Of a stretch of DNA of 64,000 bases, positions 24,316-33,392 are shown one piece after another. The stretch spans positions 1 through 64,000 of the forward strand of contig NZ_CAMIHB010000021.1 of assembly GCF_946221635.1 (NCBI RefSeq), in the 5' to 3' direction. The notes below the pieces were generated by a model. The model did no database searches, was not told the DNA's origin, and was given only the letters and a program-made list of their open reading frames with translations. Position 1 is the first letter of the stretch. Every line of letters begins with the position of its first letter. The position numbers and the translations under genes were made by a program. Origin of the DNA: an uncultured Rhodoferax sp. (lineage in GTDB: Bacteria; Pseudomonadota; Gammaproteobacteria; Burkholderiales; Burkholderiaceae_C).

Positions 24316-24866
24316 CGCTGTGGGTGGTGCGCCATGCACAACCGCGGGTGGCGCCGGGCATTTGCTACGGTGCGCTGGACCTGCCGGCCGAGCCCGAAGC
24401 CACGGCACGTGCGGCCGAAGCCCTGGCGCAAGAACTGCCGCTTGGGGCCGAGGTGCATGTCTCGGTGCTACAAAGATGTGAGCTGCTGGCGCAGTGTTTA
24501 CGGGGGCTGCGGCCCGATTTAATCTTCAAACCCGAGCCGCGGCTGGTGGAGATGCACTTTGGGCAGCACGAAGGCGTGGCCTGGGCGGACATCCGCAAGG
24601 AGGCCGTGGATGCCTGGACGGCCGACTTCTGGCACCACCGCTTTGGTGGCCAGGAGTCGTTGGCGGAGTTCATGGGCCGCGTAGGCGCGGTGTGGGATGC
24701 CTGCCTGCCCGTGCGCGCAGCGGGCCAGGTGCAGGTCTGGATCACCCACGCGGGCGTGGCCCGGGCGGTGACGCTGTTGGCGCAGGGCATACGCCGGGTG
24801 GACCGTGCGGAGCAGTGGCCGGCGCACGCCCCGGCCTATGGGGCCTGGTTGCGCGTCTTGCCCTGA
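24312..24866 (+). CDS. cobC: Alpha-ribazole phosphatase-like histidine phosphatase
   Basis: Histidine phosphatase of 184 residues, expected to remove the 5'-phosphate from alpha-ribazole or from cobalamin phosphate. The phosphohistidine motif is RHAQP at residues 7-11 (RHG in most relatives, with the catalytic His kept), and the second His is in WITHAGVARAV. The start overlaps cobS (ATGA); the longer open frame upstream is inside cobS. It is the last gene of the B12 train; the next gene converges from the other strand after 12 bases with no obvious terminator hairpin. Confidence 0.88.
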   Translation: MTLWVVRHAQPRVAPGICYGALDLPAEPEATARAAEALAQELPLGAEVHVSVLQRCELLAQCLRGLRPDLIFKPEPRLVEMHFGQHEGVAWADIRKEAVDAWTADFWHHRFGGQESLAEFMGRVGAVWDACLPVRAAGQVQVWITHAGVARAVTLLAQGIRRVDRAEQWPAHAPAYGAWLRVLP

Positions 24867-24878
24867 GGGCGGGCGGGC

Positions 24879-25688
24879 CTATTCGGGCATGAGCTCCATG
24901 GCCTGGCGCTCCTGCTTCTTGTAGGCCGGGCTGTTGCGCACAGTTTCCATCGTCTTCCAGATGCGTTGGGCCAGTTCCGGCTGGGTGGCAAGGAGCTGGT
25001 GCGAGAGCATGAGGTAGTAGGACTTTTCGGTCAGCGGCAGGGGTAGCTCTTCGAGCTGGTTGGCAATGTCAGGCTGGGCAAACAGCATGGTGGCATCGCT
25101 GCCGCCCATGGCCACAGCGCCCACACGGCCCAGCATGAGCCGACGTGCCAGTGCCAGCGCGCCCTGGTTGTTCTCGTCCACCGCTACGCCCTTGCCGCGC
25201 AGCTGGGCGGCGATGGAGTAGCCCAGTTGCACCCCCACCGGCCCCTCCAGGTTGCTGATCTGTTTGCCGTCCCACTGCACCGTGCTGCCCTTGCGCCTGA
25301 GCAGCACATAGCGGTCGTTGTGCATGCGCTTGGCAGGGTCGGCCTGTTTGCCGCCGGGGTAGGCGCCCATGTCCAGCCGCTCGGCGGAAAAGCTCGCGGC
25401 GAATGCCCCGTCCACTTCGTTGGCCTGCAGGCTGGCCAGGCAGCGCTTCCAGGGCAGGGGCAGGTAGGTCAGCGTCACGCCCAACTGCTGCCCCACCTGT
25501 TGCAGAAGTTCGAAGTTCAAGCCCCGGCCATCGGCCGTGCGCCAGGGCAGGATGGTGGCGTCCTCGTAGCACAAGCGCAGCGTAGCGGGCGTCGGGTGCG
25601 CGGGTTCGGCAGCCAGCGCCTGGCCCAGCAGCAGGCCGCTGCAGACCCAGAAAACCTTGCGGAGCAGGCTGGGGGCGCGGCGGTTCAT
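24879..25688 (-). CDS. Periplasmic solute-binding protein (SBP_bac_3-like)
   Basis: A 269-residue extracytoplasmic protein with a signal peptide (KVFWVCSGLLLGQALAAEP, cleavage after ALA) and the amino-acid-receptor fold: LRLCYEDATILPWRT, LNFELLQQVGQQLGV, DGAFAASFSAERLD, GVQLGYS. No permease or ATPase genes are adjacent. Its ATG overlaps the stop of the diguanylate cyclase gene by 4 bases, so the receptor may work as a sensor input for c-di-GMP signalling. The ligand is unknown. Confidence 0.8.
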   Translation of the reverse strand: MNRRAPSLLRKVFWVCSGLLLGQALAAEPAHPTPATLRLCYEDATILPWRTADGRGLNFELLQQVGQQLGVTLTYLPLPWKRCLASLQANEVDGAFAASFSAERLDMGAYPGGKQADPAKRMHNDRYVLLRRKGSTVQWDGKQISNLEGPVGVQLGYSIAAQLRGKGVAVDENNQGALALARRLMLGRVGAVAMGGSDATMLFAQPDIANQLEELPLPLTEKSYYLMLSHQLLATQPELAQRIWKTMETVRNSPAYKKQERQAMELMPE

Positions 25689-26836
25689 GCGAACTCGATG
25701 CGGTTGCGGCCGTTGCCCTTGGCACGGTAGAGCGCTTCGTCCGCCCGGGCCAGCAGGTCTTGGACGGTGTGGTCCTGCTCGCGCAGGGTGGCAATGCCCA
25801 TGCTCACGGTGTAGCGCACACCGTCGCTGGACTGGGCCGAGGATTCGCGAATGCGCTCGGCCACTACCCAGGCTTCATCGGCCGAGGTTTCCGGCAGCAG
25901 CAGCACGAATTCCTCGCCCCCCAGCCGTCCCATCTGGTCCTGGCTGCGCAGGTGGGTATTGACCCGCTCCACAAAGTCCACCAGCGCCTTGTCACCGGCC
26001 TGGTGGCCGTAGGTGTCGTTGATGCGTTTGAAGTGGTCCAGGTCCATGGCCACCAGGGAGAGTTCGCGCTGGTGGCGGCGGTGCCGGTCCAGTTCCAGCT
26101 GCGCGGCGGCATTCCAGGCACGCCGCATCAGGGCGCCGGTGAGGGAGTCGCGTGTGGCCAGGCGTTCGAATTCCTCGCGCACCCGTTCGCTGGCCAGCAG
26201 CACAAAGCCGATCAGTGTGAGCAGGGTGGCCCCGGTGAGGGCGGCGTTGCAGACGATGTTGAAGCTGGTGGGCGCGAACACGCTGCCACCGGTGTAGCCC
26301 ACCAGAGCCCCGGCGGCATGGACGAGCCAGGTACACGCGCCGGCCATGAGGGCCAGCACCAGGAAGCGGCCGGCGAATTCGAAGCGGCTGTGCAGTACCA
26401 GGCGGTGGCTGTGCAGCAGGGCGATGGCAATCATGCTGCCGTTGATGAGCAGCACGCGGATGGTGTAGTCGGGCCATACCAGCAGATAGACCGCCACCGC
26501 CAGACTGACCAGCCCCAGCAGCGGCACGCACAGTCGCATGCTCGATGGCAGGCCCAGAAACTTTTCGGTGCCTGCCACCCACATCAGGCTCCCAGCCATG
26601 AGCAGCACATTGCCCAGCAGGATGGAAAAGCCCATGGGCAGCAGGTCGCGCGTGGCAATCAGCACAATGCCCAGGAACATGACCAGGGCGCCATTGGCCC
26701 ACCAACCCAGGCCGCGTACGCTGACCGGGTAATTGCGTCGCAGCGAAAACAGAACGACCGCCATGAGAGGCCCCATGAGGGCCGTCATGACCAGAATCGT
26801 GCGCGCATCCAGCTTCAGAAAGGACCCCAACCGCAC
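25685..26836 (-). CDS. Membrane diguanylate cyclase (GGDEF)
   Basis: Predicted c-di-GMP synthase, 383 residues. The N-terminal half is hydrophobic with about six membrane helices; the C-terminal GGDEF domain starts at RDSLTGALMRRAW and has an intact GGEEF active site. An RSQD motif five residues before it is a feedback I-site (RxxD). The GTG at 26836 is the longest start; an AAGGAG overlapping it is spaced better for TTG at 26830. It lies 4 bases after the HDOD gene on the same strand and overlaps the solute-binding gene. Confidence 0.93.
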   Translation of the reverse strand: MRLGSFLKLDARTILVMTALMGPLMAVVLFSLRRNYPVSVRGLGWWANGALVMFLGIVLIATRDLLPMGFSILLGNVLLMAGSLMWVAGTEKFLGLPSSMRLCVPLLGLVSLAVAVYLLVWPDYTIRVLLINGSMIAIALLHSHRLVLHSRFEFAGRFLVLALMAGACTWLVHAAGALVGYTGGSVFAPTSFNIVCNAALTGATLLTLIGFVLLASERVREEFERLATRDSLTGALMRRAWNAAAQLELDRHRRHQRELSLVAMDLDHFKRINDTYGHQAGDKALVDFVERVNTHLRSQDQMGRLGGEEFVLLLPETSADEAWVVAERIRESSAQSSDGVRYTVSMGIATLREQDHTVQDLLARADEALYRAKGNGRNRIEFA

Positions 26837-26840
26837 TCCT

Positions 26841-27662
26841 TCAGTTCAGCAGGGTGGAGACATCGCTGAAGGTGTCTGGGTCGGGCAGGGAACTGAGCAA
26901 GGCCTCCGGCACCAGGGCCAGGTGCTGTTGCAGCGCAGCGGGCAACGGATGCACCGACGCTTGCGTGCTGCAGTGGCTGCCGGCCTGGTCCGCCAGCCAG
27001 CCGGCCAGATGCACGACGGCGCACAAGCGCGATTGCGCGATGGCCGAGTCCACGTCGCCGCAGCGAGCCAGGGCCTGCACCACGTCGTCGGGGAAATCCC
27101 AGCGGCGGGCGAGTTCGGCCGTGACCTGGCCTTCGTCGAAGCCCACCAGGGCGCGCTCGCGTTGCCAGCGTTCGCCGGGCGCACAGGGCTGCTGGTGCAG
27201 GGGGGCGAGCAGGGCGGGGCGGTGTTGCACGATGAGGAGTTCCCCCAGCCGCAGCATCATGGCCGTGAGCCAGGCCTGTTGCTCGTCGATATGGACTTCG
27301 TTGGCCAGGAATTTGGCGTAACCGGCACACACCATGCTGTAGCGCCAGAAGGCCAGCCGGTTCATGCCTTCGGGCAAGGTGAAAACCTGGGCCATGCAGA
27401 TGCCCAGCGCGCGTGCGCGTATCTGTGCCATGCCAACCACGCTGACAGCGTTGTCCAGCGTGGTGACCGAGCGCGAGAGCCCGAACAGTGCACTGTTGGC
27501 CATGCGCAGCAGGGTGGCGGTAAGCGCCGGGTCCTTGGCGATCACATCGCGCACGGTGATGACGTCGGCGTCCTCGTCGTTGAGGGTGCGGATCAGCGCA
27601 TGGGCCACCTCCGGCATGACGGGCAGCTTGACCGCTTGGACAAAGGTGCTGATTTCCGTCAT
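26841..27662 (-). CDS. HDOD domain protein (copy 1)
   Basis: A 273-residue protein consisting mainly of an HDOD domain, a non-catalytic relative of HD phosphohydrolases used in signalling. It starts at ATG 27662 with MTEISTFVQAVKLPVMPEVA; the frame is open farther upstream but overlaps nth. DPALTATLLRMANSALFG and NAVSVVGMAQIRARALG are HDOD features. It is clearly paralogous to the protein at 28320-29123. The next gene downstream is a diguanylate cyclase. Confidence 0.88.
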   Translation of the reverse strand: MTEISTFVQAVKLPVMPEVAHALIRTLNDEDADVITVRDVIAKDPALTATLLRMANSALFGLSRSVTTLDNAVSVVGMAQIRARALGICMAQVFTLPEGMNRLAFWRYSMVCAGYAKFLANEVHIDEQQAWLTAMMLRLGELLIVQHRPALLAPLHQQPCAPGERWQRERALVGFDEGQVTAELARRWDFPDDVVQALARCGDVDSAIAQSRLCAVVHLAGWLADQAGSHCSTQASVHPLPAALQQHLALVPEALLSSLPDPDTFSDVSTLLN

Positions 27663-27675
27663 GGTCTGGGGCTGT

Positions 27676-28320
27676 TCAGGCGGTAGGTGCCGGGGTCTTG
27701 AGTGTAAAGCCACAGACCCCTGCCACGCTACATTGCCAGCACAGCGGCTTGCGTGCCTGACAGATATAGCGCCCGTGCAGAATGAGCCAGTGGTGGGCAT
27801 CCACGAGGTATGGTTTGGGAATGCGCTTGAGGAGCTTGAGTTCGACCTCCAGGGGCGTCTTGCCGGGCGCCAGCCCGGTGCGGTTGCCCAGGCGGAAGAG
27901 GTGGGTGTCCACCGCCATCGTGGGCTCGCCAAAGGCCACGTTGAGCACCACATTGGCCGTCTTGCGGCCTACACCGGGCAGCGCCTCCAGCGCTTCGCGC
28001 GTGCGCGGAACCCGGCCACCGTGCTGCTCCACCAGCATCTGGCAGGTTTGCAGCAGATGCTTGGCCTTGCTGCGGTACAGGCCGATGGTCTTGATGTGCT
28101 GCTCCAGGCCCTCTTGTCCCAGGGCGAGGATCTTGTGCGGCGTGTTGGCGACCGCAAACAGGCGGCGCGTGGCCTTGTTGACACCCACATCGGTGGCCTG
28201 TGCCGAGAGCAGCACAGCCGTGAGCAACTCGAAGACGGAGCTGTACTCCAGCTCCGTCTGCGGGTGAGGGTTTGCCGCCTGGAGGGTGGCAAAAAAGGTT
28301 TCGATGGCGTTTGGTGTCAC
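27676..28320 (-). CDS. nth: Endonuclease III
   Basis: DNA glycosylase/AP lyase for oxidised pyrimidines, 214 residues. The helix-hairpin-helix LPGVGRKTANVVLN, the catalytic Asp in AVDTHLFRLGNR, and the [4Fe-4S] ligands C-x6-C-x2-C-x5-C (CQARKPLCWQCSVAGVC) are all present. It starts with GTG; the start shares one base with the upstream HDOD stop. It is sandwiched between two HDOD paralogues, so the three are likely cotranscribed. Confidence 0.97.
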   Translation of the reverse strand: MTPNAIETFFATLQAANPHPQTELEYSSVFELLTAVLLSAQATDVGVNKATRRLFAVANTPHKILALGQEGLEQHIKTIGLYRSKAKHLLQTCQMLVEQHGGRVPRTREALEALPGVGRKTANVVLNVAFGEPTMAVDTHLFRLGNRTGLAPGKTPLEVELKLLKRIPKPYLVDAHHWLILHGRYICQARKPLCWQCSVAGVCGFTLKTPAPTA

Positions 28321-29123
28321 TAGACCGTTACATCCAGGAAGGTGCTGGCATCGGGGAACTTGGTGCGCAGCCAGTCCTTGTCCAGCATGAGTGAGGCAAT
28401 CACCTCATCGGGCAGACCTTCCACGGCCTCGGGGCCGGCATGGTCTGTCTCGGCCAGCAGACCGGCCAGATGGACCACGGCACCCAGGCGGGAGAAAGCC
28501 TGTTCCGTGATGGGGTCGGCAGAACGTTGCAGGGCTTGCACTATCTGCATGGGGAAGTTCCAGCGGCGCGCCAGTTCGGCCGTGATCTGGCCTTCGGTGA
28601 AGCCCACCAGGCGTTCCTCGCGCTGCCAGCGCACGCCGGGCAGGTGCGGCAGCTTTTCAATCTCGTGTAGCGTGGCGGGGTCGGCCTGTGCAATCAGCAG
28701 TTCGCCCAGGCGCAGCATCATGCCCGTGAGCCAGGCCAGTTGGCCGTCGATACCCAGGCGGTTGGCCATCCATTGGGCGTAGCCTGCGCAGGCCATGCTG
28801 GAGCGCCAGAATTCCTTGCGGTCCAGGTCGGGCAGGTTGGGGAAGGATTCGCTGAGGCAGGCCCCCAGCGCCAGCGTCCGGACCTTGCCCATGCCCACCA
28901 TGGTGATGGCGTCGTCCAGGGTGCCTACACCGCGCGGCAGGCCGAACTGGGCGCTGTTGGCCAGTCGCAGCAGCTTGGCCGACAGGGCTGGGTCTTTGGA
29001 GATCAGGTCCCGCACGTGGGAGACCGAGGTGTCATCGTCATTCAGGGTCTGGATCAGCGCGTGCGCGACCTCGGACATGGATGGCAGTTTGACGCTGGCG
29101 AAGAATGACTCAAGGTTGACCAT
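28320..29123 (-). CDS. HDOD domain protein (copy 2)
   Basis: A 267-residue HDOD protein. ATG 29123 is preceded by GGGAG, and homology to copy 1 begins at once (MVNLESFFASVKLPSMSEVA against MTEISTFVQAVKLPVMPEVA). Shared blocks include ELARRWNFP/ELARRWDFP, MMLRLGELLI and GAVVHLAGLLA/CAVVHLAGWLA. The pair arose by duplication, with nth now between them. The role is unknown; such proteins often act downstream of c-di-GMP or two-component systems. Confidence 0.88.
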   Translation of the reverse strand: MVNLESFFASVKLPSMSEVAHALIQTLNDDDTSVSHVRDLISKDPALSAKLLRLANSAQFGLPRGVGTLDDAITMVGMGKVRTLALGACLSESFPNLPDLDRKEFWRSSMACAGYAQWMANRLGIDGQLAWLTGMMLRLGELLIAQADPATLHEIEKLPHLPGVRWQREERLVGFTEGQITAELARRWNFPMQIVQALQRSADPITEQAFSRLGAVVHLAGLLAETDHAGPEAVEGLPDEVIASLMLDKDWLRTKFPDASTFLDVTV

Positions 29124-29250
29124 GGAATCTCCCAAAAATGATTGCGACCCAATCGGTGACAATTTACCCCATGCGCAGCACTCCCGGGCTCCGTTCCATC
29201 CCCGGCCTGCGACAAAATTTTCAGCCAACTGTTCGCCGAAAGAAGATTTC

Positions 29251-30438
29251 ATGCAATTTGCCGATCGCCTCAACAACGTAGAGACTTCCGCCATCCGTGA
29301 GCTGTTCAAACTGCTGGGCAAGCCCGGCATCATCAGCTTCGCAGGGGGCTTTCCCGATCCCGCCATGTTCGATGTCGAAGGCATCCGCGAGTCCACGGAC
29401 GCAGTGCTGAAAAACACCCCCGGTCCCGTGCTGCAGTACGGTGCCACCGAGGGCTACCAGCCCCTGCGCGAAGGCATCAGCACCCACATGGCCGGCAAGG
29501 GCGCCACCGTCGCGCCCGAGGGGCTCATCGTCACCACCGGCAGCCAGCAGGCGCTGGACCTGATTGGCAAGACCATGATCTCCCCCGGCGACAAGGTCAT
29601 CATGGAGGCCCCGACCTTTCTGGCCACCATCCAGTGCTTCCGCCTCTATGGCGCCCAGGTCATTGGCGCCCCCATCGATGCCCATGGCGTGGACGTGGAC
29701 AAGCTCGAAGCCCTGATCGAGGAGCACAAGCCCAAGCTCGTCTACCTGATTCCTTCCTTCGGCAACCCCAGCGGTGCCATGCTGAGCCTGGAGCGGCGCA
29801 AGCGTATTCTGGAAATCGCGGTCCGTACCCGTACCCTGGTGGTGGAGGACGATCCGTATGGCGAGCTGTTCTTCGACCAGGCGCCCCCGCCCAGCCTGTT
29901 GGCGCTCAGTGACAGCGTACCCGGCAGCCGCGCCTGGCTGGCCCACTGCGGCTCCTTCAGCAAGGTGCTCAGCCCCGGTCTGCGCGTGGGCTGGCTCATC
30001 GCCCCGGCCGAGCTGCTGGCCAAGGCCACGATGTGCAAGCAGTTCAGTGACGCCCATACCAGCAACCTGACCCAGGCCACGGCGGCCCACTACCTGACCC
30101 TGAACCGCCTGCCCGCAGCCCTGGCCACGGTGCGCGCCACTTATGCCGAGCGTGCCCGCGTCATGGCCGAGAGCCTGCAGCGTGAACTCGGCGACGCGAT
30201 CGCTTTCGAGCGTCCCCGGGGCGGCATGTTCTTCTGGGCCCGCCTTACGGGCGCGAATGGCAAGGAGCACCACGCGGGGGAATTTGCCAAGCGTGCCATC
30301 GACAAGCTGGTTGCCTTTGTGCCTGGTGCGCCGTTCTACGCCCATGACCCGGATTGGAGCACCCTGCGCCTGAGCTTTGCCACGGCCGATGTGGCCAAGA
30401 TCGAAGAGGGCATTGGCCGCCTGGGCCAAGCTCTCTGA
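29251..30438 (+). CDS. PLP-dependent aminotransferase (class I/II, 2-aminoadipate/LysN type)
   Basis: A 395-residue aminotransferase of the MocR-like/AadAT group. It starts with MQFADRLNNVETSAIRELFK, the family's usual opening, then ISFAGGFPDPAMF, LQYGATEGYQPLRE, the PLP-Asp region VVEDDPYGELFF and the Schiff-base Lys (about 237) in CGSFSKVLSPGLRVGW. ATG 29251 follows AGAAGA. The substrate cannot be fixed; relatives act on aromatic or branched amino acids and 2-aminoadipate. It is divergent from the HDOD gene, with 127 bases between. Confidence 0.93.
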   Translation: MQFADRLNNVETSAIRELFKLLGKPGIISFAGGFPDPAMFDVEGIRESTDAVLKNTPGPVLQYGATEGYQPLREGISTHMAGKGATVAPEGLIVTTGSQQALDLIGKTMISPGDKVIMEAPTFLATIQCFRLYGAQVIGAPIDAHGVDVDKLEALIEEHKPKLVYLIPSFGNPSGAMLSLERRKRILEIAVRTRTLVVEDDPYGELFFDQAPPPSLLALSDSVPGSRAWLAHCGSFSKVLSPGLRVGWLIAPAELLAKATMCKQFSDAHTSNLTQATAAHYLTLNRLPAALATVRATYAERARVMAESLQRELGDAIAFERPRGGMFFWARLTGANGKEHHAGEFAKRAIDKLVAFVPGAPFYAHDPDWSTLRLSFATADVAKIEEGIGRLGQAL

Positions 30439-30445
30439 ACTGCGT

Positions 30446-31042
30446 TCAGCGCTTGCTGAGTTTGCTGGCGGGCACCATGCCCGGTGTGCCTGCCAGCAGC
30501 ACCACCATCTCGCCCTGGCGCAGGATCACGTTCTTGACGGTTTCGTAGCGACCTTGGTACATCACGGCGTCGCCCGCCTGGATACGCGGCGGAAGAGGAA
30601 TCTGGCGGCGGGGTGCCGGTGCGTGTGGGCGCAGCCTGCTGGCGATCTGCGGATGCTGGGAGGACAGTGTTTCCAGCGCTTGCGCCACGGCGGCCCGAAT
30701 GTCGGGGGCCGTGAAGGGTTTGCCCAACACAAAAAGAGCGCCTGCGGCCTCGGCCGTTTCTTGCAGGGTGGCGTCCAGGTTCGCGGCCATGAGACCGAAG
30801 CGGCACTGCGGGTTGTGGGACAACACGGCCTGGTGCAATGCCATGCCCGATGTCTGGTCCTTGGAGTAGTTGTCGGTCAGCAGGAGCAGGGGTTGGTGTT
30901 CCGCGGCCACTTCGATGGCGGCCTGGGGGGTGCTGACGGTCTTGATGTCGGCAGGCTCGAAGCCGTAGCCTTCGAGGAGCTGGCGCAAAAAGGTCTGAAT
31001 GGCGGGGCTGCTATCGGCCACCAGAAAACGGGTCGCGGACAT
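30446..31042 (-). CDS. Receiver-domain protein with C-terminal small domain
   Basis: A 198-residue single-receiver response regulator. Acidic residue D10, the phospho-acceptor candidate D57 (LLLLTDNYSKD) and the conserved Lys in LGKPF near residue 110 are visible; the acidic pair after the first strand is reduced to D10-S11. The last 60 residues (AGDAVMYQGRYETVKNVIL, VVLLAGTPGMV) form a small beta-rich domain of unknown role. No kinase is adjacent. It converges on the aminotransferase with 7 bases between stops. Confidence 0.85.
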   Translation of the reverse strand: MSATRFLVADSSPAIQTFLRQLLEGYGFEPADIKTVSTPQAAIEVAAEHQPLLLLTDNYSKDQTSGMALHQAVLSHNPQCRFGLMAANLDATLQETAEAAGALFVLGKPFTAPDIRAAVAQALETLSSQHPQIASRLRPHAPAPRRQIPLPPRIQAGDAVMYQGRYETVKNVILRQGEMVVLLAGTPGMVPASKLSKR

Positions 31043-31112
31043 GAATGTCGGAATGCGGGTTACGGGACGAAAATAAGCCTGGCGAAGCGGAAGCCGGAAG
31101 GTACAAGGATAA

Positions 31113-31129
31113 TGTTACAGAGTGTTAAA
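31113..31129 (+). promoter_or_regulatory. Possible OmpR-type half-sites upstream of the DsbA-like gene
   Basis: TGTTACA at 31113-31119 and TGTTAAA at 31123-31129 form a direct repeat with a 10-base period (GTTACA-N4-GTTAAA), the layout of OmpR-family sites. An OmpR-like regulator is encoded at 46371-47102. This is a motif match only. Confidence 0.3.
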
Positions 31130-31155
31130 AACCGACGAAGTGACTAGGAAAATTG

Positions 31156-31803
31156 ATGGAAAAGACTCTAAAAATTGACTTCGTTTCCGATGTATCTTGC
31201 CCTTGGTGTGCCATCGGTCTGCAGAGCCTGCAGACGGCCCTGGGCCGGCTCGAAGGCGAGGTGCAGGCCGAGCTGCATTTCCAGCCCTTTGAGCTGAATC
31301 CCCAGATGGTTCCCGAAGGCGAGGACATCACCGAACACCTGAACAAGAAGTACGGTTCCACGCCCGAGCAGGCCGCCGCCGCCCGCGAGAACATTCGCCA
31401 GCGCGGCGAAGCTGTGGGTTTTACCTTCAACATGGACAAGCGCGGTCGCATCTACAACACCTTCGATGCGCACCGCCTGTTGCACTGGGCCGAATCTTCG
31501 GGGCAGCAGCTCGCGCTCAAGCAGGCCCTGTTTGCCGCCTATTTCACCCATGGCGAAGACCCCAGCAACCACGAGGTGCTGCTGCGCGCGGTGGGGACTG
31601 CCGGGCTGGACGTGGACGAAGCGCAGCGCGTGCTGTCCTCGGGCGATTACGCGGATGAAGTGCGCGAGCAGGAGCAGTTCTACCTGCAAAACGGCATCCA
31701 TTCGGTGCCTGCCATCGTCATTAATGACCGCCACCTGATTTCGGGCGGCCAGCCGCCCGAGGTGTTTGAGCAGGCATTGCGACAAATCGCTGCAGGAGTT
31801 TGA
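31156..31803 (+). CDS. DsbA family oxidoreductase (FrnE-like)
   Basis: A thioredoxin-fold protein of 215 residues with the redox motif CPWC at residues 15-18 (DFVSDVSCPWCAIG), an all-helical insert, and the cis-Pro region NGIHSVPAIVIND. No signal peptide is present, so it is cytoplasmic, as for FrnE and 2-hydroxychromene isomerase relatives. ATG at 31156 follows AGGAAAA. Its stop overlaps the phoD start by one base (TGATG), so the two are coupled. Confidence 0.93.
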   Translation: MEKTLKIDFVSDVSCPWCAIGLQSLQTALGRLEGEVQAELHFQPFELNPQMVPEGEDITEHLNKKYGSTPEQAAAARENIRQRGEAVGFTFNMDKRGRIYNTFDAHRLLHWAESSGQQLALKQALFAAYFTHGEDPSNHEVLLRAVGTAGLDVDEAQRVLSSGDYADEVREQEQFYLQNGIHSVPAIVINDRHLISGGQPPEVFEQALRQIAAGV

Positions 31804-33365
31804 TGGACCGACGGCAACTCCTGGGCTGGGCTGCCGCAAGTGCCGGAGCCCTGTGGTTGCCACGCAGTGCCTGGAGCCAGCCGCGGCTGGAGAGCGACCC
31901 GTTTGCCTTGGGCGTGGCCAGCGGCTCGCCCACGCATGACGCGGTGGTGCTGTGGACGCGGCTGGTACAAGACCAAGCCCAGCGCCTGGGCACCGCTCCC
32001 GTCACCGTGCGCTGGGAGGTGGCGCATGACGTGCAGTTCCGGCACCCCGTGCAGTCGGGCCAGGCACAGGCATTGCCCGCGCTGGGCCATTCCGTGCATG
32101 TAGAGGTGCAGGGCCTGGAGCCCGACCGCTGGTACCACTACCGTTTCATGCTGGGCTCCGCGGTCAGCATGGTGGGGCGCACGCGCACCTTTCCCGCACC
32201 GGGCGCTGCCGCCAAGCGCCTGCGCCTGGGCTACGCGTCCTGCCAGCACTGGGAGCACGGCTACTACAGCGCCTACCGGCACATGCTGGGGGAGCAGCTC
32301 GACGCGGTGATGTTTCTGGGCGACTACATCTACGAGTACGCAGGCAGCAGCAAGGCGGTGCGCAGCGTGTCGGGTGGCACCGCCATCACACTGGACGACT
32401 ACCGCGCACGTTACGCGTTCTACAAGACCGACCCCCACCTGCAGGCCATGCACGCGGCCTGCCCCTGGCTGCTGACCTGGGACGACCACGAGGTGCAGAA
32501 CGACTACGCGGGTGAAGCCCCTGGCAACCGGGGCCCGGAGGGTATCGACTTCCTGGCCCGTCGCGCGGCGGCCTACCAAGCCTACTACGAGCATATGCCG
32601 CTGCGTGCTGCCGCCCTGGGCCGTGCGCTCAACGGCGTGTGGGGCGCCCAGCGCACGCTGCGCCTGTATGACCGGGTACCTTTTGGCCGCCTGGCTACGC
32701 TGCACCTGCTGGACGACCGCCAGTACCGGGACCCGCAAGCCTGCACCAAGGGCGGCGGCCCCGGCTCCAGCACGGTAAACCCTGCCCACTGCGCCGCTTT
32801 GGCCGACCCCAAGCGCACGCTGCTGGGCAGCGCCCAGGAACGTTGGCTGGACCAGTCCCTGGCTATCGGTGGCGGGCAATGGACGGTCTTGGGTCAGCAG
32901 ACGGTGTTTGGCCAGCGCGACTTCCACCTGGGCGAGGGCGTCAGCGTGTCCAATGATGGCTGGGACGGCTACGCCGCCGCCCGCACGCGGGTGACCGACG
33001 CGCTGCAGCGCCACCAGGCGAGCAACCCCGTGTTCCTGGGGGGGGACGTGCACGCCAACTGGGTGGGCCACGTCAAGGCCGACTATGCGCGGCGCGACAG
33101 TGCGACCGTGGGCGTGGAGTTCTGCGGGACCAGCATCAGTTCCCGCGGAGGCAGCAACGACGGTATGGCCGACACGCTGGCAGAGAACCCGCACTTCGTG
33201 TTCGCAGACCGCGAGCGGCGCGGCTACGGTGTGGCCGAATTCACGCCCCAGCAGCTGAACGTGGCCCTGCGCGTGGTGGACGATGTGACGCAGGCGGACT
33301 CCGGGCTGCAGACCCTGGCTCGGTTTGTGGTGGAGCCCGGACGACTGGCGCTGCAAGCTGTGTGA
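31803..33365 (+). CDS. phoD: Alkaline phosphatase D family protein (Tat-exported)
   Basis: PhoD-type phosphodiesterase/phosphatase, 520 residues. The N-terminus MDRRQLLGWAAASAGALWLP is a twin-arginine signal. Then come the PhoD N-terminal domain (FALGVASGSPTHDAVVLWTR) and the metal-binding catalytic domain: GYASCQHW, FLGDYIYEYAG, TWDDHEVQNDYAGE, FLGGDVHANWVG. ATG 31803 overlaps the previous stop; GGAG is upstream. Phosphate-scavenging is the family role; no Pho box was sought successfully. Confidence 0.95.
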   Translation: MDRRQLLGWAAASAGALWLPRSAWSQPRLESDPFALGVASGSPTHDAVVLWTRLVQDQAQRLGTAPVTVRWEVAHDVQFRHPVQSGQAQALPALGHSVHVEVQGLEPDRWYHYRFMLGSAVSMVGRTRTFPAPGAAAKRLRLGYASCQHWEHGYYSAYRHMLGEQLDAVMFLGDYIYEYAGSSKAVRSVSGGTAITLDDYRARYAFYKTDPHLQAMHAACPWLLTWDDHEVQNDYAGEAPGNRGPEGIDFLARRAAAYQAYYEHMPLRAAALGRALNGVWGAQRTLRLYDRVPFGRLATLHLLDDRQYRDPQACTKGGGPGSSTVNPAHCAALADPKRTLLGSAQERWLDQSLAIGGGQWTVLGQQTVFGQRDFHLGEGVSVSNDGWDGYAAARTRVTDALQRHQASNPVFLGGDVHANWVGHVKADYARRDSATVGVEFCGTSISSRGGSNDGMADTLAENPHFVFADRERRGYGVAEFTPQQLNVALRVVDDVTQADSGLQTLARFVVEPGRLALQAV

Positions 33366-33392
33366 GTCGGGCAACGGGCGCGATGGGAAGCG

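Noticed and set aside
30435..30449. CTGAAC-TGC-GTTCAG hairpin between the aminotransferase and receiver genes as a terminator
   Set aside because: The stem is only 6 bp, overlaps both stop codons and has no T-run; too weak to call.
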